This document shows positions 1 to 8,428 of a stretch of DNA of 64,000 nucleotides, one piece after another. The notes beneath the pieces are model-generated. The model was not told the origin of the DNA, made no database searches, and saw only the letters and a list, made by a program, of their open reading frames with translations. The number at the start of each line of letters is the position of its first letter. Within the stretch, counting starts at the first letter, position 1. Origin of the DNA: Acidobacteriota bacterium (GTDB lineage Bacteria > Acidobacteriota > Vicinamibacteria > Vicinamibacterales > UBA2999). The stretch lies in NCBI GenBank assembly GCA_030697165.1, contig JAUYQQ010000008.1:129001-193000 (forward strand), in the 5' to 3' direction. A program made the translations under genes and the position numbers.

Positions 1-826
1 TCATGTCGAGGCCCACCGTGGCGCCAGGATCGACCGACCGGTTGAGTGGGTCGTTCCCGGATACGGCCTGGGTCTCAAGCTTGCCAACGCTGTAGGGCAG
101 CAGCTCGAACTTGTTCGGCGTGCCGACCGTCTTCAAGCCGCGCATCTCGCCGAACTGCGACACGAAGCCGTTGGCGTTACGCGACAGCAGCGGCCAGCTG
201 GACGTCTCGGCGAGCCGGCCGACCTCGCGAATCACCGCGAACCCGACCGGGCCGCCCGAGAGCACATTGAAGCGCAGCTGCGAGAACGGAATCCGGAACT
301 CGGCGCTCCAGCCGTCGCCATCCCTGGTGATCTCGACATCCCAGACCGCGTCCCAGCTCTCGTCGCTCTGGCCGTCGTTGAAGTAGTAGCGGTCGGACTT
401 CACGCCGACCGGGTTGACGCCAAACTCGTAGGCCGAGCGCTTGTCGAAGTACGAGTCGATGACAATGCGGATCCAGTCCGACGGTGAGCGCTGATCGCGG
501 CGGGTCAGGATGCCGACGAGCCGGCTCGCGTCGGTGTCGAAGGCACGGACCGCCACGTATACCGCATCCGCGTCGTACGCCACGCGGGCTTCGGTGCGCA
601 TGGTCGGCGCCTCGCCCTCGGCCGGTTCGCGCTGCACGAACTCGTTGATCACGGGCGCCTGCTGCCAGATCTCTTCGTTCAGCTTGCCGTCCACGAGGAT
701 GGGGCCATTCGCGGGGACAGCGACGGCTTCGATCGCCAGCGTGACGCGCCGCTCGTTGGCGGCCGTTGCGAACGTGGGGACGAGAAGGACAAGAGCGGCG
801 CACAGGCCGCCACGCATGAATTGCAT
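1..826 (-). CDS. DUF5916/CBM9-like exported protein (3' end outside window)
   Basis: The frame is open from the ATG at 826 to the window edge, so about 275 N-terminal residues are visible. A signal peptide is seen (MQFMRGGLCAALVLLVPTFA), followed by a carbohydrate-binding family 9-like beta-sandwich with the usual PILVDGKLNEEIWQQAP start and later VNPVGVKSDRYYFND. The order of signal peptide, CBM9-like module and then a predicted outer-membrane barrel is typical of DUF5916 proteins, which are common in Acidobacteriota and of unknown function. The barrel would lie beyond position 1. Family membership is recognised from motifs; the role in the envelope is inference. Another ATG lies three codons in, at 817. 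Confidence 0.8.
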   Translation of the reverse strand, partial: MQFMRGGLCAALVLLVPTFATAANERRVTLAIEAVAVPANGPILVDGKLNEEIWQQAPVINEFVQREPAEGEAPTMRTEARVAYDADAVYVAVRAFDTDASRLVGILTRRDQRSPSDWIRIVIDSYFDKRSAYEFGVNPVGVKSDRYYFNDGQSDESWDAVWDVEITRDGDGWSAEFRIPFSQLRFNVLSGGPVGFAVIREVGRLAETSSWPLLSRNANGFVSQFGEMRGLKTVGTPNKFELLPYSVGKLETQAVSGNDPLNRSVDPGATVGLDM

Positions 827-940
827 AACCACGTGGAATAGACGGAATTGGAGATGGAAAGGTTGGGGGCGGGTCGGGCTGGCGTCTCCTGGGTGGCCTT
901 CGAACCCAGGAAACGCTCCCGATTCAGCGAAAAGTAACGG

Positions 941-2740
941 TTACTGCCCGGTCCACGCCATCAGCCGCGCCCGCTGCTCGGCGGTGGCCGTGGGCGAAAC
1001 TTCGAGACGCCACGGGCGGCCCGGATCGGCGCCCAGCGTGACCTCGAGCCGGGTCAACTTGTCGCGTCGGGCCACGAGCACCGAGATCTTGTCGCCCGGC
1101 TTGTAGAGCTCGAGGCGGGCGGCCAGCCCGTCGGCGCGAACGCGCACGTCATCGATCGCCAGGATTTCGTCATCCACGTTCAAGCCCGCGTCGATCGCGG
1201 GCGTGCCGCGGCGAACTGAAGTCACGACCAGCCGGCCGGCGTCGTTGCGGGTGCCGCCGCCGATGAACGCGCGGGCACTACGCGTGTCAACCGGGCGGAA
1301 GCGCAGGCCGAAGTAGTCGAGCGCTTCGCGGTAGTCCAGTTCGTCGGTCGACTCGGCTGCCGAGGCGAACCAGCCCCTCAAGTCGGTCCCCGCAGCCTCG
1401 CTCATCACCTGGTAGAACTGGCCGGGGGTGAAGCCCTTGTCGCCGGAGTAGCGCTGCATGGCCCACTGCATGCCGGTGTCGAGCGTGCGCGCGGCGTTGC
1501 TCGACTTGCGGATCTTCGCATCCAGCAGGAACGCGATCACCGCGCCCTTCGGGTAGTAGTTCACGCTGGTGTTGGCGGTGTTCTCGTCGGGACGATACTG
1601 CTTGATCCAGGTGTCGTACGACGACATGTCCACCGGCGTCACCAGGCGGCCCGGCGTGGTCTGCACCGCCTCGATCGCATCCGACAGGCCATCAAGAAAC
1701 TCGTCTCGGGTCGCCAACCCGGCGCGGCGCGGCAACACCTCCGCGTAGTAGTCGGTGAAGCCCTCGGCGACCCACAGCGTCTTGACGTAGTTCTCGTTCT
1801 CGTAATCGAACGGCCCCAGCTCCACCGGGCGCAGGCGCTTGATGTTCCAGGCGTGGAAGTGCTCGTGCGCCACCAGGCCCAGCCACCCCATGTAGGCGCG
1901 ATGGTTGCGCGTGGTGTAGCGGCCCGACATGGTCAGGAAGCTGTTCTTGTGCTCGAGGCCGCCGCCGGCTTCGACCACCATGTTCAGCATGTAGTAGTGC
2001 GGATAGGGCAGCGGTCCCATCACGTCGCGCCCCGCCTCGACGATCTTCTTGACGTCGGCGGCGGCGCGATCCGCGTCAAACAGCGACGGATCGCCTTCGA
2101 GCACCAGCACGTGCTTCTTGCCATCCACGGTGAACTCGCGGGTCACCGGGCTGCCGATGATGATCGGGCTATCGACCAGCGTGTCGAAGTCTTCGGCGCG
2201 AAACGTGTTGGGCGCGCCGCCGACCGGCAGCAGTGCCGTCTGCACACTCTTCCAGGTGGGGGCCAGCTCGACTCGCACCTCGTGCGGTCGCGCCGCGCGT
2301 TCGACCAGCGTGATGAAGGTCGGTGCGCCGTTCAACATGGCGAACCCGGCCTCCACCCAGTTGTTGCGCACCGTCATCTCCCGGCCGTACACGCGGTAGC
2401 GCAGCGTGACGGATCGCGCGCCCGCGGTCTGGATCTTCCAGCGGTTCTTGCTCGACTTCTCCACCGCCAGCGGGTTGCTGCCGGCCACTGCGGTCACCGC
2501 CTCGACGTGGCGTTGGTACTCGCGCAGCAGGTATGACCCCGGCGTCCAGGTCGCCATGTAGACCTCGACCTCGGGCCGGCCCGCGGTCGGGATCGCCGCT
2601 TCCACCTCGAAGTAGTGCGTGTGCGGCGCAGGAAAGCGCAGCGTGTAGCGAATCGGCTCCAGCGCCTGCGCGCTGAGCGATCCGGAGGTGGTGAGGACCA
2701 GCAGGATCACCGAGACAATGGCAAGGATCGTGCGCTTCAT
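941..2740 (-). CDS. M61 family metallopeptidase with C-terminal PDZ domain, exported
   Basis: A 599-residue exported peptidase of the glycyl-aminopeptidase (M61) family. The start is placed at 2740 because MKRTILAIVSVILLV is a clean signal peptide; the six codons upstream add nothing. The zinc site is visible: HEHFH at residues 292-296 and the third ligand E326 in WVAEGF. A PDZ domain fills the C-terminus (around LVVTSVRRGTPAIDAGL). It probably acts in the periplasm or at the cell surface. It is divergent from the cytochrome oxidase genes, with the two start codons only 59 bp apart. A TACAAT box lies 9 nt before the ATG. A second M61 gene lies at 6368-8248. Confidence 0.92.
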   Translation of the reverse strand: MKRTILAIVSVILLVLTTSGSLSAQALEPIRYTLRFPAPHTHYFEVEAAIPTAGRPEVEVYMATWTPGSYLLREYQRHVEAVTAVAGSNPLAVEKSSKNRWKIQTAGARSVTLRYRVYGREMTVRNNWVEAGFAMLNGAPTFITLVERAARPHEVRVELAPTWKSVQTALLPVGGAPNTFRAEDFDTLVDSPIIIGSPVTREFTVDGKKHVLVLEGDPSLFDADRAAADVKKIVEAGRDVMGPLPYPHYYMLNMVVEAGGGLEHKNSFLTMSGRYTTRNHRAYMGWLGLVAHEHFHAWNIKRLRPVELGPFDYENENYVKTLWVAEGFTDYYAEVLPRRAGLATRDEFLDGLSDAIEAVQTTPGRLVTPVDMSSYDTWIKQYRPDENTANTSVNYYPKGAVIAFLLDAKIRKSSNAARTLDTGMQWAMQRYSGDKGFTPGQFYQVMSEAAGTDLRGWFASAAESTDELDYREALDYFGLRFRPVDTRSARAFIGGGTRNDAGRLVVTSVRRGTPAIDAGLNVDDEILAIDDVRVRADGLAARLELYKPGDKISVLVARRDKLTRLEVTLGADPGRPWRLEVSPTATAEQRARLMAWTGQ

Positions 2741-2749
2741 GGTCCCGAT

Positions 2750-2793
2750 ATTGTACAAGCCCTTAAGCCCTTAGGCCCCTAAGCCGGTACAAT
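2750..2793. promoter_or_regulatory. back-to-back divergent promoters with facing TACAAT boxes
   Basis: The two -10-like boxes are TACAAT at 2755-2750 on the minus strand, 9 nt before the M61 ATG, and TACAAT at 2788-2793 on the plus strand, 6 nt before the GTG of the oxidase gene. Between them lies CTTAGGCCCCTAAG (2770-2783), an inverted repeat, plus a repeated AAGCCC. The -35 zones of the two promoters must overlap, so a protein binding the central repeat could affect both. Promoter calls are by eye. Confidence 0.55.
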
Positions 2794-2799
2794 CCCTCC

Positions 2800-5034
2800 G
2801 TGCGCTGGACCGACCACAAGACGGTGGGGCTGCAGTATGGCCTGACCGCCCTTTTCTTCCTCCTGGTCGGGTTCCTCCTGATGATCCTCATGCGCTGGCA
2901 ACTGGCCTGGCCGAGCCAGCCGCTGCCGGCGTGGCTCTCGCCCATGCTGGGCGAGGCCAATGCGCCCGGTGGCATCATGCTGCCCGAGTTCTACAACCAG
3001 CTCGTCGCCATGCACGGGTCGGTGATGGTGTTTCTCGCCGTGGTGCCGCTGGCCGCATCGGCGTTCGGCACCTATTTCGTCCCGCTGCAGATTGGCGCGA
3101 ACGCGGTCGCATTCCCGCGACTAAGCGCGCTCAGCTACTGGCTGTATCTCGTGGGCGGCCTGGTCATGCTCGCGAGCTTCTTCGTCGAGGGCGGCGCGGC
3201 CAACTCGGGCTGGACGTCGTACGCGCCGCTGGCGGTCATCGCCACGGCCGGCCAGAACTTCTGGCTCGTCGGCATCATCCTGCTCGGCCTGTCGTCCACG
3301 CTCGGCGCCATCAACATGCTGGTGACGATCGTCCAGGGCCGCGCGCCCGGCATGACCTGGATGAGGCTGCCGTTCTTCGTGTGGTCGCAACTGGTGACCG
3401 CATTGTTGCTGCTGCTCGCCTTCCCCGCGCTGCAGGCAGCAGCCGTGTTCCAGCTGATGGACCGCGTCGCCGGCACCAGCTTCTTCATGCCGTCGGGGCT
3501 GGTGATTGGCGGCGTGCCGCTCGAGGGGGTGGTGGGCGGCGGCAATCCGCTGCTCTGGCAACACCTGTTCTGGTTCCTCGCCCATCCCGAGGTCTACGTC
3601 CTGATCCTGCCCGCTATGGGCATCGTCGCCGAGGTGATCACCGTCAACGCGCGACGGCCGCTGTGGGGCTACGGCCTCATGGTCGCCGCGGTGCTGTTCA
3701 TGGGCGGCATGTCGATGGTGGTGTGGGCCCATCACATGTTCCTGAGCGGCATGGGCACGACGCTCAGCCTGTTCTTCCAGGTGACGACGATGATCATCTC
3801 GATCCCGTCGGTGATCCTGATCTCGTCGCTGGTGATGTCGTTGTGGGGCGGCTCGATCCGCTTCACCACGCCCATGCTGTTCGCGCTCGCGTTCCTGCCG
3901 ATGTTCGGCATCGGCGGTCTTACCGGCCTGCCGCTCGGCCTCGCCGCCAGCGATGTCACGCTGCACGACACCTACTACGTCGTCGCCCACTTCCACTACC
4001 TGGTCGGGCCGGGCACGGTGTTTGCGCTCTTTGCCGGCATCTACCACTGGTTCCCGCGGATCACCGGCCGCATGCTCAACGAGCGGCTGGGACAGGTTCA
4101 CTTCTGGGGATCGTTCGTCTGCATGAACCTGATCTTCATGCCGATGTTCGTGGTCGGCCTGATGGGCGTAAACCGACGCCTCTACGACGCCGGCGCCAGC
4201 TACGCGCATGCGCAGCCAACGCTGATGTGGCAAACGCACATGACCTACGCCGCAGTGCTACTGGGTGTCTTCCAACTGCCCTTCCTTTGGAACCTGTGGA
4301 TCAGCAGCCGCAAGACGGCTCGATGCGTCGATAACCCGTGGGATGCCAGCACCAGAGAGTGGGTATCTGAATCCCCTGCTCAATCTGCGGCTGTGACGAC
4401 CGAGAACTCTGCGGCTGTGACGACCGGACACTCCGCGGCTGTGACGACCGGAAAATCTGCGGCTGTGACGACCGGAGAATCTGCGGCTGTGACGACCGGA
4501 AAATCTGCGGCTGTGATTCGGCCCGACACCGGCACGTCGTCATCGGCGTTGGGGAACTGGCTCTTCCTCGCCTCGTGCACCATGTTCTTCGGGTCGCTGT
4601 TTTCGGCGTATGTCATGCTCCGCGCCGGATCGCTCGAGTGGCCGGACCCGCTCGCGCCGTATCCGTGGGTAGCAACCGCGCTGCTGCTGGGCGCCGCGGC
4701 GGCATTCGGATCGCCACGCATCCGACTAATCGCCGCTCACGCGCTGGCACTGGCATTCGTCTGGGTGACGCTGCTGAATGCCCTGCTGATGATGCGCAAA
4801 GGGCTGATCCCATCAGCCAGCCTGCAACTGGCCCTTTGGTTCACGCTCACCGCGGTACACGGCGCTTTTGTCTTCGCCGGCGCGGTGTTCACCGGGTGGA
4901 TGGCGGGACCGGGCGTTCGCATCAAGGCCGACGACCCCGCGCGCTGGCAGGCACGCCTCGAAGCCACGCATCGCTACTGGATTTTCCTGTCCCTGCTGTG
5001 GCTGATCATGGTCGGCGGTTTCTATGTGGGGTAA
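2800..5034 (+). CDS. ctaD: fused cytochrome c oxidase subunit I-III (heme-copper oxidase)
   Basis: A 744-residue inner-membrane protein that fuses the catalytic oxidase subunit I to a subunit III-like tail; it reduces O2 and pumps protons. The start is the GTG at 2800. Ligands are visible: H72 for low-spin heme, H262 of HPEVY with E264 and Y266 (A1-type signature), H311-H312 for CuB, and H397 and H399 for the two hemes. Subunit III features follow: WLFLAS at about 586, TAVHGAFVFAG, and HRYWIF near the end. Residues about 529-573 between the halves are an octapeptide repeat (AAVTTGxS) encoded by tandem 24-bp repeats. Subunit I-III fusions are known, for example in Thermus caa3; the repeat linker is unusual. 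Confidence 0.93.
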   Translation: MRWTDHKTVGLQYGLTALFFLLVGFLLMILMRWQLAWPSQPLPAWLSPMLGEANAPGGIMLPEFYNQLVAMHGSVMVFLAVVPLAASAFGTYFVPLQIGANAVAFPRLSALSYWLYLVGGLVMLASFFVEGGAANSGWTSYAPLAVIATAGQNFWLVGIILLGLSSTLGAINMLVTIVQGRAPGMTWMRLPFFVWSQLVTALLLLLAFPALQAAAVFQLMDRVAGTSFFMPSGLVIGGVPLEGVVGGGNPLLWQHLFWFLAHPEVYVLILPAMGIVAEVITVNARRPLWGYGLMVAAVLFMGGMSMVVWAHHMFLSGMGTTLSLFFQVTTMIISIPSVILISSLVMSLWGGSIRFTTPMLFALAFLPMFGIGGLTGLPLGLAASDVTLHDTYYVVAHFHYLVGPGTVFALFAGIYHWFPRITGRMLNERLGQVHFWGSFVCMNLIFMPMFVVGLMGVNRRLYDAGASYAHAQPTLMWQTHMTYAAVLLGVFQLPFLWNLWISSRKTARCVDNPWDASTREWVSESPAQSAAVTTENSAAVTTGHSAAVTTGKSAAVTTGESAAVTTGKSAAVIRPDTGTSSSALGNWLFLASCTMFFGSLFSAYVMLRAGSLEWPDPLAPYPWVATALLLGAAAAFGSPRIRLIAAHALALAFVWVTLLNALLMMRKGLIPSASLQLALWFTLTAVHGAFVFAGAVFTGWMAGPGVRIKADDPARWQARLEATHRYWIFLSLLWLIMVGGFYVG
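4384..4516 (+). repeat. 24-bp tandem repeat encoding the linker of the oxidase fusion
   Basis: Five 24-bp units plus a partial sixth, each starting TCTGCGGCTGTGACGACCGG or nearly so and differing mainly in the last bases (GAAAA, GAGAA, GACAC, GAGAAC). They are read in frame as AAVTTG followed by two variable residues. The unit length is a multiple of three, so copy number can change without breaking the frame. Confidence 0.95.
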
Positions 5035-5040
5035 CCGATC

Positions 5041-5196
5041 GTGAGCTGCCCGCTGTGCGGACCGTCTGAAAGCGCGGCCATCGCGGCCGGCGTCCGCGCC
5101 GGCGTCGGCACGCTGGTGCTCGTCACCGCGGTGGTGGTCCTCGCACTCGCCAGGTTCGCGTGGCGGCTGTGGGTGCTGCGCGAGAGGAACCCGTGA
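5041..5196 (+). CDS. small membrane protein with N-terminal CxxC, between oxidase subunits
   Basis: A 51-residue frame with a GTG start, 6 nt after the oxidase I-III stop and sharing GTGA with the next gene. It begins VSCPLCGPSES and then has one hydrophobic segment (about residues 23-37, TLVLVTAVVVLALARF) with a basic tail. Position and overlap argue that it is translated in the oxidase operon. It could be a small accessory or subunit IV-like polypeptide, or an assembly helper using the CxxC. I do not recognise a family. Confidence 0.6.
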   Translation: MSCPLCGPSESAAIAAGVRAGVGTLVLVTAVVVLALARFAWRLWVLRERNP

Positions 5197-5933
5197 TCGA
5201 GCGCTGGCTGCCGGCCGCCGCCTCGGCTCACGCGGGGATGCTCGATGCCGTGCTGCTCGGCATTCACTGGCACATGCTCGTGATCTTCACGGCCTGGCTG
5301 GCACTGTTCGTGATCATCCTGATCAGGTTCCGCAGCGGCGCCAACCCGGAGCCGCGCGCCACCGGCGTCCGCGGGCGGTGGCCATTCATCGCCATCGGCG
5401 CCGTGATCCTCGGCGAGGTGTTGATCCTGACGACCCAGGCCCTGCCAGCGTGGTCATCGCGCATGTCGCCACCGCCTGCGGGCGTGACGCCGATCGAGGT
5501 GCGCATCACCAGCGAGCAGTTCGCCTGGAACATCCACTACCCGGGACCCGACGGCGTGTTCGGCAGGACCGACAACGCACTGATCAGTGCCTCGAACCCG
5601 CTCGGCATCGATCGCACGGACGCGGCCGCCGGCGACGACATCGGCCTGCTCAACATCCTCACGCTGCCGGTGGATCGCACGGCCGTGATCCAGTTGACCA
5701 GCCGCGACGTGATCCACAGCTTTACGCTGAACGAGATGCGCGTGAAGCAGGACGCCGTGCCGGGCATGACCACCAGGACATGGTTCACGCCGACCATGAC
5801 GGGGGATTGGGAGATTGCCTGCTCGCAACTATGCGGGCTTGGCCACTACCGCATGCGCGGCGAACTTCACGTCGTCACCGCCGAGGGGTGGGAGGCGTGG
5901 ATGAAAGATGAGCAGGCGCGGCTCGCGCGGTGA
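5193..5933 (+). CDS. coxB: cytochrome c oxidase subunit II (CuA)
   Basis: A 246-residue subunit II that takes electrons from cytochrome c at the binuclear CuA centre. The start is placed at the GTG 5193, overlapping the small upstream gene by 4 bp; the protein then begins MIERWLPAAASAHAG. Two transmembrane segments (about residues 23-45 and 62-82) are followed by a periplasmic cupredoxin domain. CuA ligands are all present: H175, C210, C214, H218 and M221 in CSQLCGLGHYRM. No fused cytochrome c domain is seen. It is the third gene of the oxidase operon. No ctaA, ctaB or SCO gene is nearby, so assembly factors must be elsewhere. Confidence 0.93.
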   Translation: MIERWLPAAASAHAGMLDAVLLGIHWHMLVIFTAWLALFVIILIRFRSGANPEPRATGVRGRWPFIAIGAVILGEVLILTTQALPAWSSRMSPPPAGVTPIEVRITSEQFAWNIHYPGPDGVFGRTDNALISASNPLGIDRTDAAAGDDIGLLNILTLPVDRTAVIQLTSRDVIHSFTLNEMRVKQDAVPGMTTRTWFTPTMTGDWEIACSQLCGLGHYRMRGELHVVTAEGWEAWMKDEQARLAR

Positions 5934-5996
5934 GAGTTGAAAGTTAAAGAGTTGAAGGTTGAAAGTTTAAGTTGGTAGTTTCAGTGTCAGTTTCAG
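5934..5996. repeat. A/T-rich degenerate direct repeats at the oxidase operon end
   Basis: A short stretch with much lower GC than its surroundings, built from imperfect copies of GTTGAAAGTT followed by copies of CAGTTTCAG. It separates two convergent genes. It forms no clear hairpin with a T-tract, so it is recorded as a repeat and not as a terminator. Confidence 0.6.
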
Positions 5997-6392
5997 TTAT
6001 TTCTCGATGGGCTCATTGCGGGCCACCCACTCATCCCAGCCGCCCTTGAGCGCCTTGGCGCCGGGAATGCCTTTCGCGGCCAGATCGACCGACGCGCGGG
6101 CGGCGGTCATCTCGTTGGTGCAGGCGCAGTAGGCGACGATCGTCCGCGTCTCGCCGGCGAACTGCGCGCCCCTGGCAAGAATCTGGGTGTAGTCGATGTT
6201 GACGGCGCCGGGAATGCGGCCCTTGGCAAACGCGCCGGGGTCGCGGACATCGAGCACGACGACCGCCTTCTGCTCCATCAAGACCTTGAGCTCGTCAATC
6301 GTGATGCGCGGTACGTTGCGAATCGCCTGTGCTGAGACCGTGACGCCGGCCAACAGAACGAACGCAACTACCGTCTTTGCGAGTTGAGCCAT
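5997..6392 (-). CDS. exported rhodanese-like protein
   Basis: A 131-residue single-domain rhodanese with a signal peptide (LAKTVVAFVLLAGVTVSAQA). Rhodanese features in order are VVVLDVRDPGAFAKGRIPGA and the active loop around C89 (YCACTNEM), followed by GIPGAKALKGGWDEW. Such domains transfer sulfane sulfur or act in redox sensing; the substrate here is unknown. The start lies 25 bp inside the end of the upstream M61 gene, so the two are probably cotranscribed. Confidence 0.88.
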   Translation of the reverse strand: MAQLAKTVVAFVLLAGVTVSAQAIRNVPRITIDELKVLMEQKAVVVLDVRDPGAFAKGRIPGAVNIDYTQILARGAQFAGETRTIVAYCACTNEMTAARASVDLAAKGIPGAKALKGGWDEWVARNEPIEK

Positions 6393-8248
6393 GACGCCCT
6401 GAACCTCCGCTGATCGTCGGTCAGCGTGCCGCCCGTTGACTCGAGGGTCACGATCTCGATGCGTGGGTCTTCCTCGAGGGTGATGCTGCCGTTGACGACT
6501 TCTCCGCTGCGGCGCACGTAGCGCAGCGGCGCCGCGACGCCTGGTTTCTGCTGCGCCAGGGCCTGCTCGAAGGCGGCCATCGAGGTCAGGTCAACGCCGC
6601 CCAGGTTGACGATCTGATCATCCTGCGCGACCCCGGCCTGGTAGAGCGGCGATTCCATGGGGACCAGCCCGCCGACGCGCAGGGCGCTGCCGCCGGCCTG
6701 CAACTGCACCTGGCCGGCGAACGCCTTGCCGGCCGCCCGTTTCCGCATCACCAGCCCGGCGCGCGCGAACAGGCGCGGGAAATCCACCACCTCGCGGCCT
6801 TCGACGTACTTGCTGAAGAAGTCGTTGGCGAACCCACGGTCGCCGGCAACCTTGGCGAGCGATTCCTTCAGGCCGTCGATGGTGTAGGGCGTGCTCACCT
6901 TCCCGGGCTCCTTCTGCCCAGGACGGCCAAACTGCGCCCAGAGCCCCTTCATGTAGTGATCGGCCGTCACTTGCGCATTCGAACGGTCGCGCAGCGACAG
7001 GTCGAGGCCCAGCCCGATCACCGACCCGTAGGTGTAATACGAGATGAAGAGGTTCGGAAAGGCCGTGCGATCGATCGATGCCGCAGCGTCCACGAACGGC
7101 GCCATCCGGCTCATCTCGATTGGGCCGCGGAACCGGCGGCCGGGTCCAAGCGTCACGGCATTGATCGATCCGGCAAGTTCGCCGAGCAGCCCCTCGAGCG
7201 GCAACAGGCCGGCGCGATGCAGGATCAGGCTGTCGAAGTAACTGGTGAAGCCCTCGCCCAGCCACAGGTCGTCGCTCATGTCGGCCTGCTCGAAATCGAA
7301 CGGCTCGACGCCGGCCGAGCGCAGGCGCTCCATGTTCCAGGCGTGGAAGAACTCGTGCGAGACCGTGCCGAGAATGCCTTGCCGCTGCCCGGGGTTGCGC
7401 AACGCGCCCGAGCTCGTCAGCGACGTGCTGTTGCGATGCTCCATGCCATCGCCGCTGGCCCACGGCAGGTAGGTGCTCAGGAACGTATAGGTATTGGTCT
7501 CGAACTGCGGCAACTCGCCGAAGATCGGAATGGTCTCGCGGACGATCAACTCGACGTCGCGGGCGAAGGCGTCGGCCTCGGCCTCGCTGCCATCGTGAGT
7601 CAGGGCAATGCGAAAGGTCGGCGGCGGTCCCGCGCGCTTCTGCCCATCGTCGACCGTGAACTCACGCAAGGTGAAGGCGCTGAAGTCGGTGGGGCTGTCC
7701 ATCAGGTAGTGGATATTGGGCGCGGTGAAGACCAGCGGGTCGGGCGTCGGAAACAGCTGCGTCGCGACTTTCCAGGTCTTACCGGGGGGCTGCACGAATG
7801 TGACACGTGCGGGACGCTCGAACCAGCCGCGCGCGAACATCAGCGCTGCGGGAATGTTGATGTGGGCGTGCATCGAGTCGATGCCCAGGTAGGTGCCGTC
7901 GGTGCGGTCGCCGAACACCTTGTAGGTCACCACCACCGTGCCGTCGTGGCCGGCGATGTCCCACTGGTGCGGATCGGGCCGCGCCGCCGCCAGCGGCTGG
8001 CCCTTGCCGTTCACCACCGCTACGTCGAACACGTTCTTCGCAAACTCGTGGAGCGCGTAGCGACCGGGCGAGGTGCGCGCCATCCGCACCTGCAGCACGC
8101 CGGCCGGCACTGCAGGAAACTTCACTTCCACCTGCATCCAGCGATGCTCGGGGGTTGGGAACGACAGCGTGTATTCAACCGGCGCCTGCGCCCACGCGGT
8201 CGAGCTGATCAGGAGGAGGACGATGACTGCGAGAAACCGTTTCGCCAT
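6368..8248 (-). CDS. M61 family metallopeptidase with PDZ domain, exported (second copy)
   Basis: A 626-residue paralogue of the M61 peptidase at 941-2740. The start is at 8248, giving the signal peptide MAKRFLAVIVLLLISSTAWA; a longer upstream frame only reads through a dispersed repeat. The zinc site is HEFFH at residues 298-302 with E332 in WLGEGF. A C-terminal PDZ domain is seen around GLVPMESPLYQAGVAQDDQI. It is likely periplasmic. It overlaps the rhodanese gene by 25 bp and diverges from an M20 peptidase. Confidence 0.92.
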   Translation of the reverse strand: MAKRFLAVIVLLLISSTAWAQAPVEYTLSFPTPEHRWMQVEVKFPAVPAGVLQVRMARTSPGRYALHEFAKNVFDVAVVNGKGQPLAAARPDPHQWDIAGHDGTVVVTYKVFGDRTDGTYLGIDSMHAHINIPAALMFARGWFERPARVTFVQPPGKTWKVATQLFPTPDPLVFTAPNIHYLMDSPTDFSAFTLREFTVDDGQKRAGPPPTFRIALTHDGSEAEADAFARDVELIVRETIPIFGELPQFETNTYTFLSTYLPWASGDGMEHRNSTSLTSSGALRNPGQRQGILGTVSHEFFHAWNMERLRSAGVEPFDFEQADMSDDLWLGEGFTSYFDSLILHRAGLLPLEGLLGELAGSINAVTLGPGRRFRGPIEMSRMAPFVDAAASIDRTAFPNLFISYYTYGSVIGLGLDLSLRDRSNAQVTADHYMKGLWAQFGRPGQKEPGKVSTPYTIDGLKESLAKVAGDRGFANDFFSKYVEGREVVDFPRLFARAGLVMRKRAAGKAFAGQVQLQAGGSALRVGGLVPMESPLYQAGVAQDDQIVNLGGVDLTSMAAFEQALAQQKPGVAAPLRYVRRSGEVVNGSITLEEDPRIEIVTLESTGGTLTDDQRRFRASWLNSQRR

Positions 8249-8270
8249 TCCGCTTAGCATGCCACGAACC

Positions 8271-8407
8271 TTGGCCACAGAGTTCACAGAGGGCACAGAG
8301 AAGACAGGCCGGTGGACAGTGGCAGAGTCGTTGGGGGCCGGCCTACGGCCGGCGACCGGTCTGACGGTGCCGTGTCCTCTGTGTCTCTGTGTCCTCTGTG
8401 GCAAATT
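8271..8407. repeat. inverted CACAGAG-type dispersed repeat in a divergent promoter region
   Basis: The left arm (8271-8307) is built of CCACAGAG, CACAGAGGG and CACAGAG units. The right arm (8370-8407) is its reverse complement in degenerate form (CCTCTGTGTCTCTGTG). The loop holds a second hairpin, GCCGGCC-TAC-GGCCGGC. It fills the space between the divergent M61 and M20 genes. The arms look like a mobile palindromic repeat and not like operators. Confidence 0.75.
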
Positions 8408-8415
8408 CCGTGGAC

Positions 8416-8421
8416 TAGAAT
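8416..8421 (+). promoter_or_regulatory. -10-like box for the M20 peptidase gene (leaderless type)
   Basis: TAGAAT ends 7 nt before the ATG at 8429. With usual spacing the transcript would start at or next to the start codon. No Shine-Dalgarno sequence is seen. Confidence 0.45.
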
Positions 8422-8428
8422 CTCAGCC

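Noticed and set aside
3121-4239. Long minus-strand open frame opposite the oxidase gene (372 codons, rich in His, Arg and Glu)
   Set aside because: Its composition is the mirror of GC-rich membrane-protein codons. The plus strand encodes all heme and copper ligands, so this frame is a shadow.
4384-4516. Tandem repeat considered as a CRISPR-like array
   Set aside because: Units are contiguous with no spacers and are read in frame by the oxidase gene.
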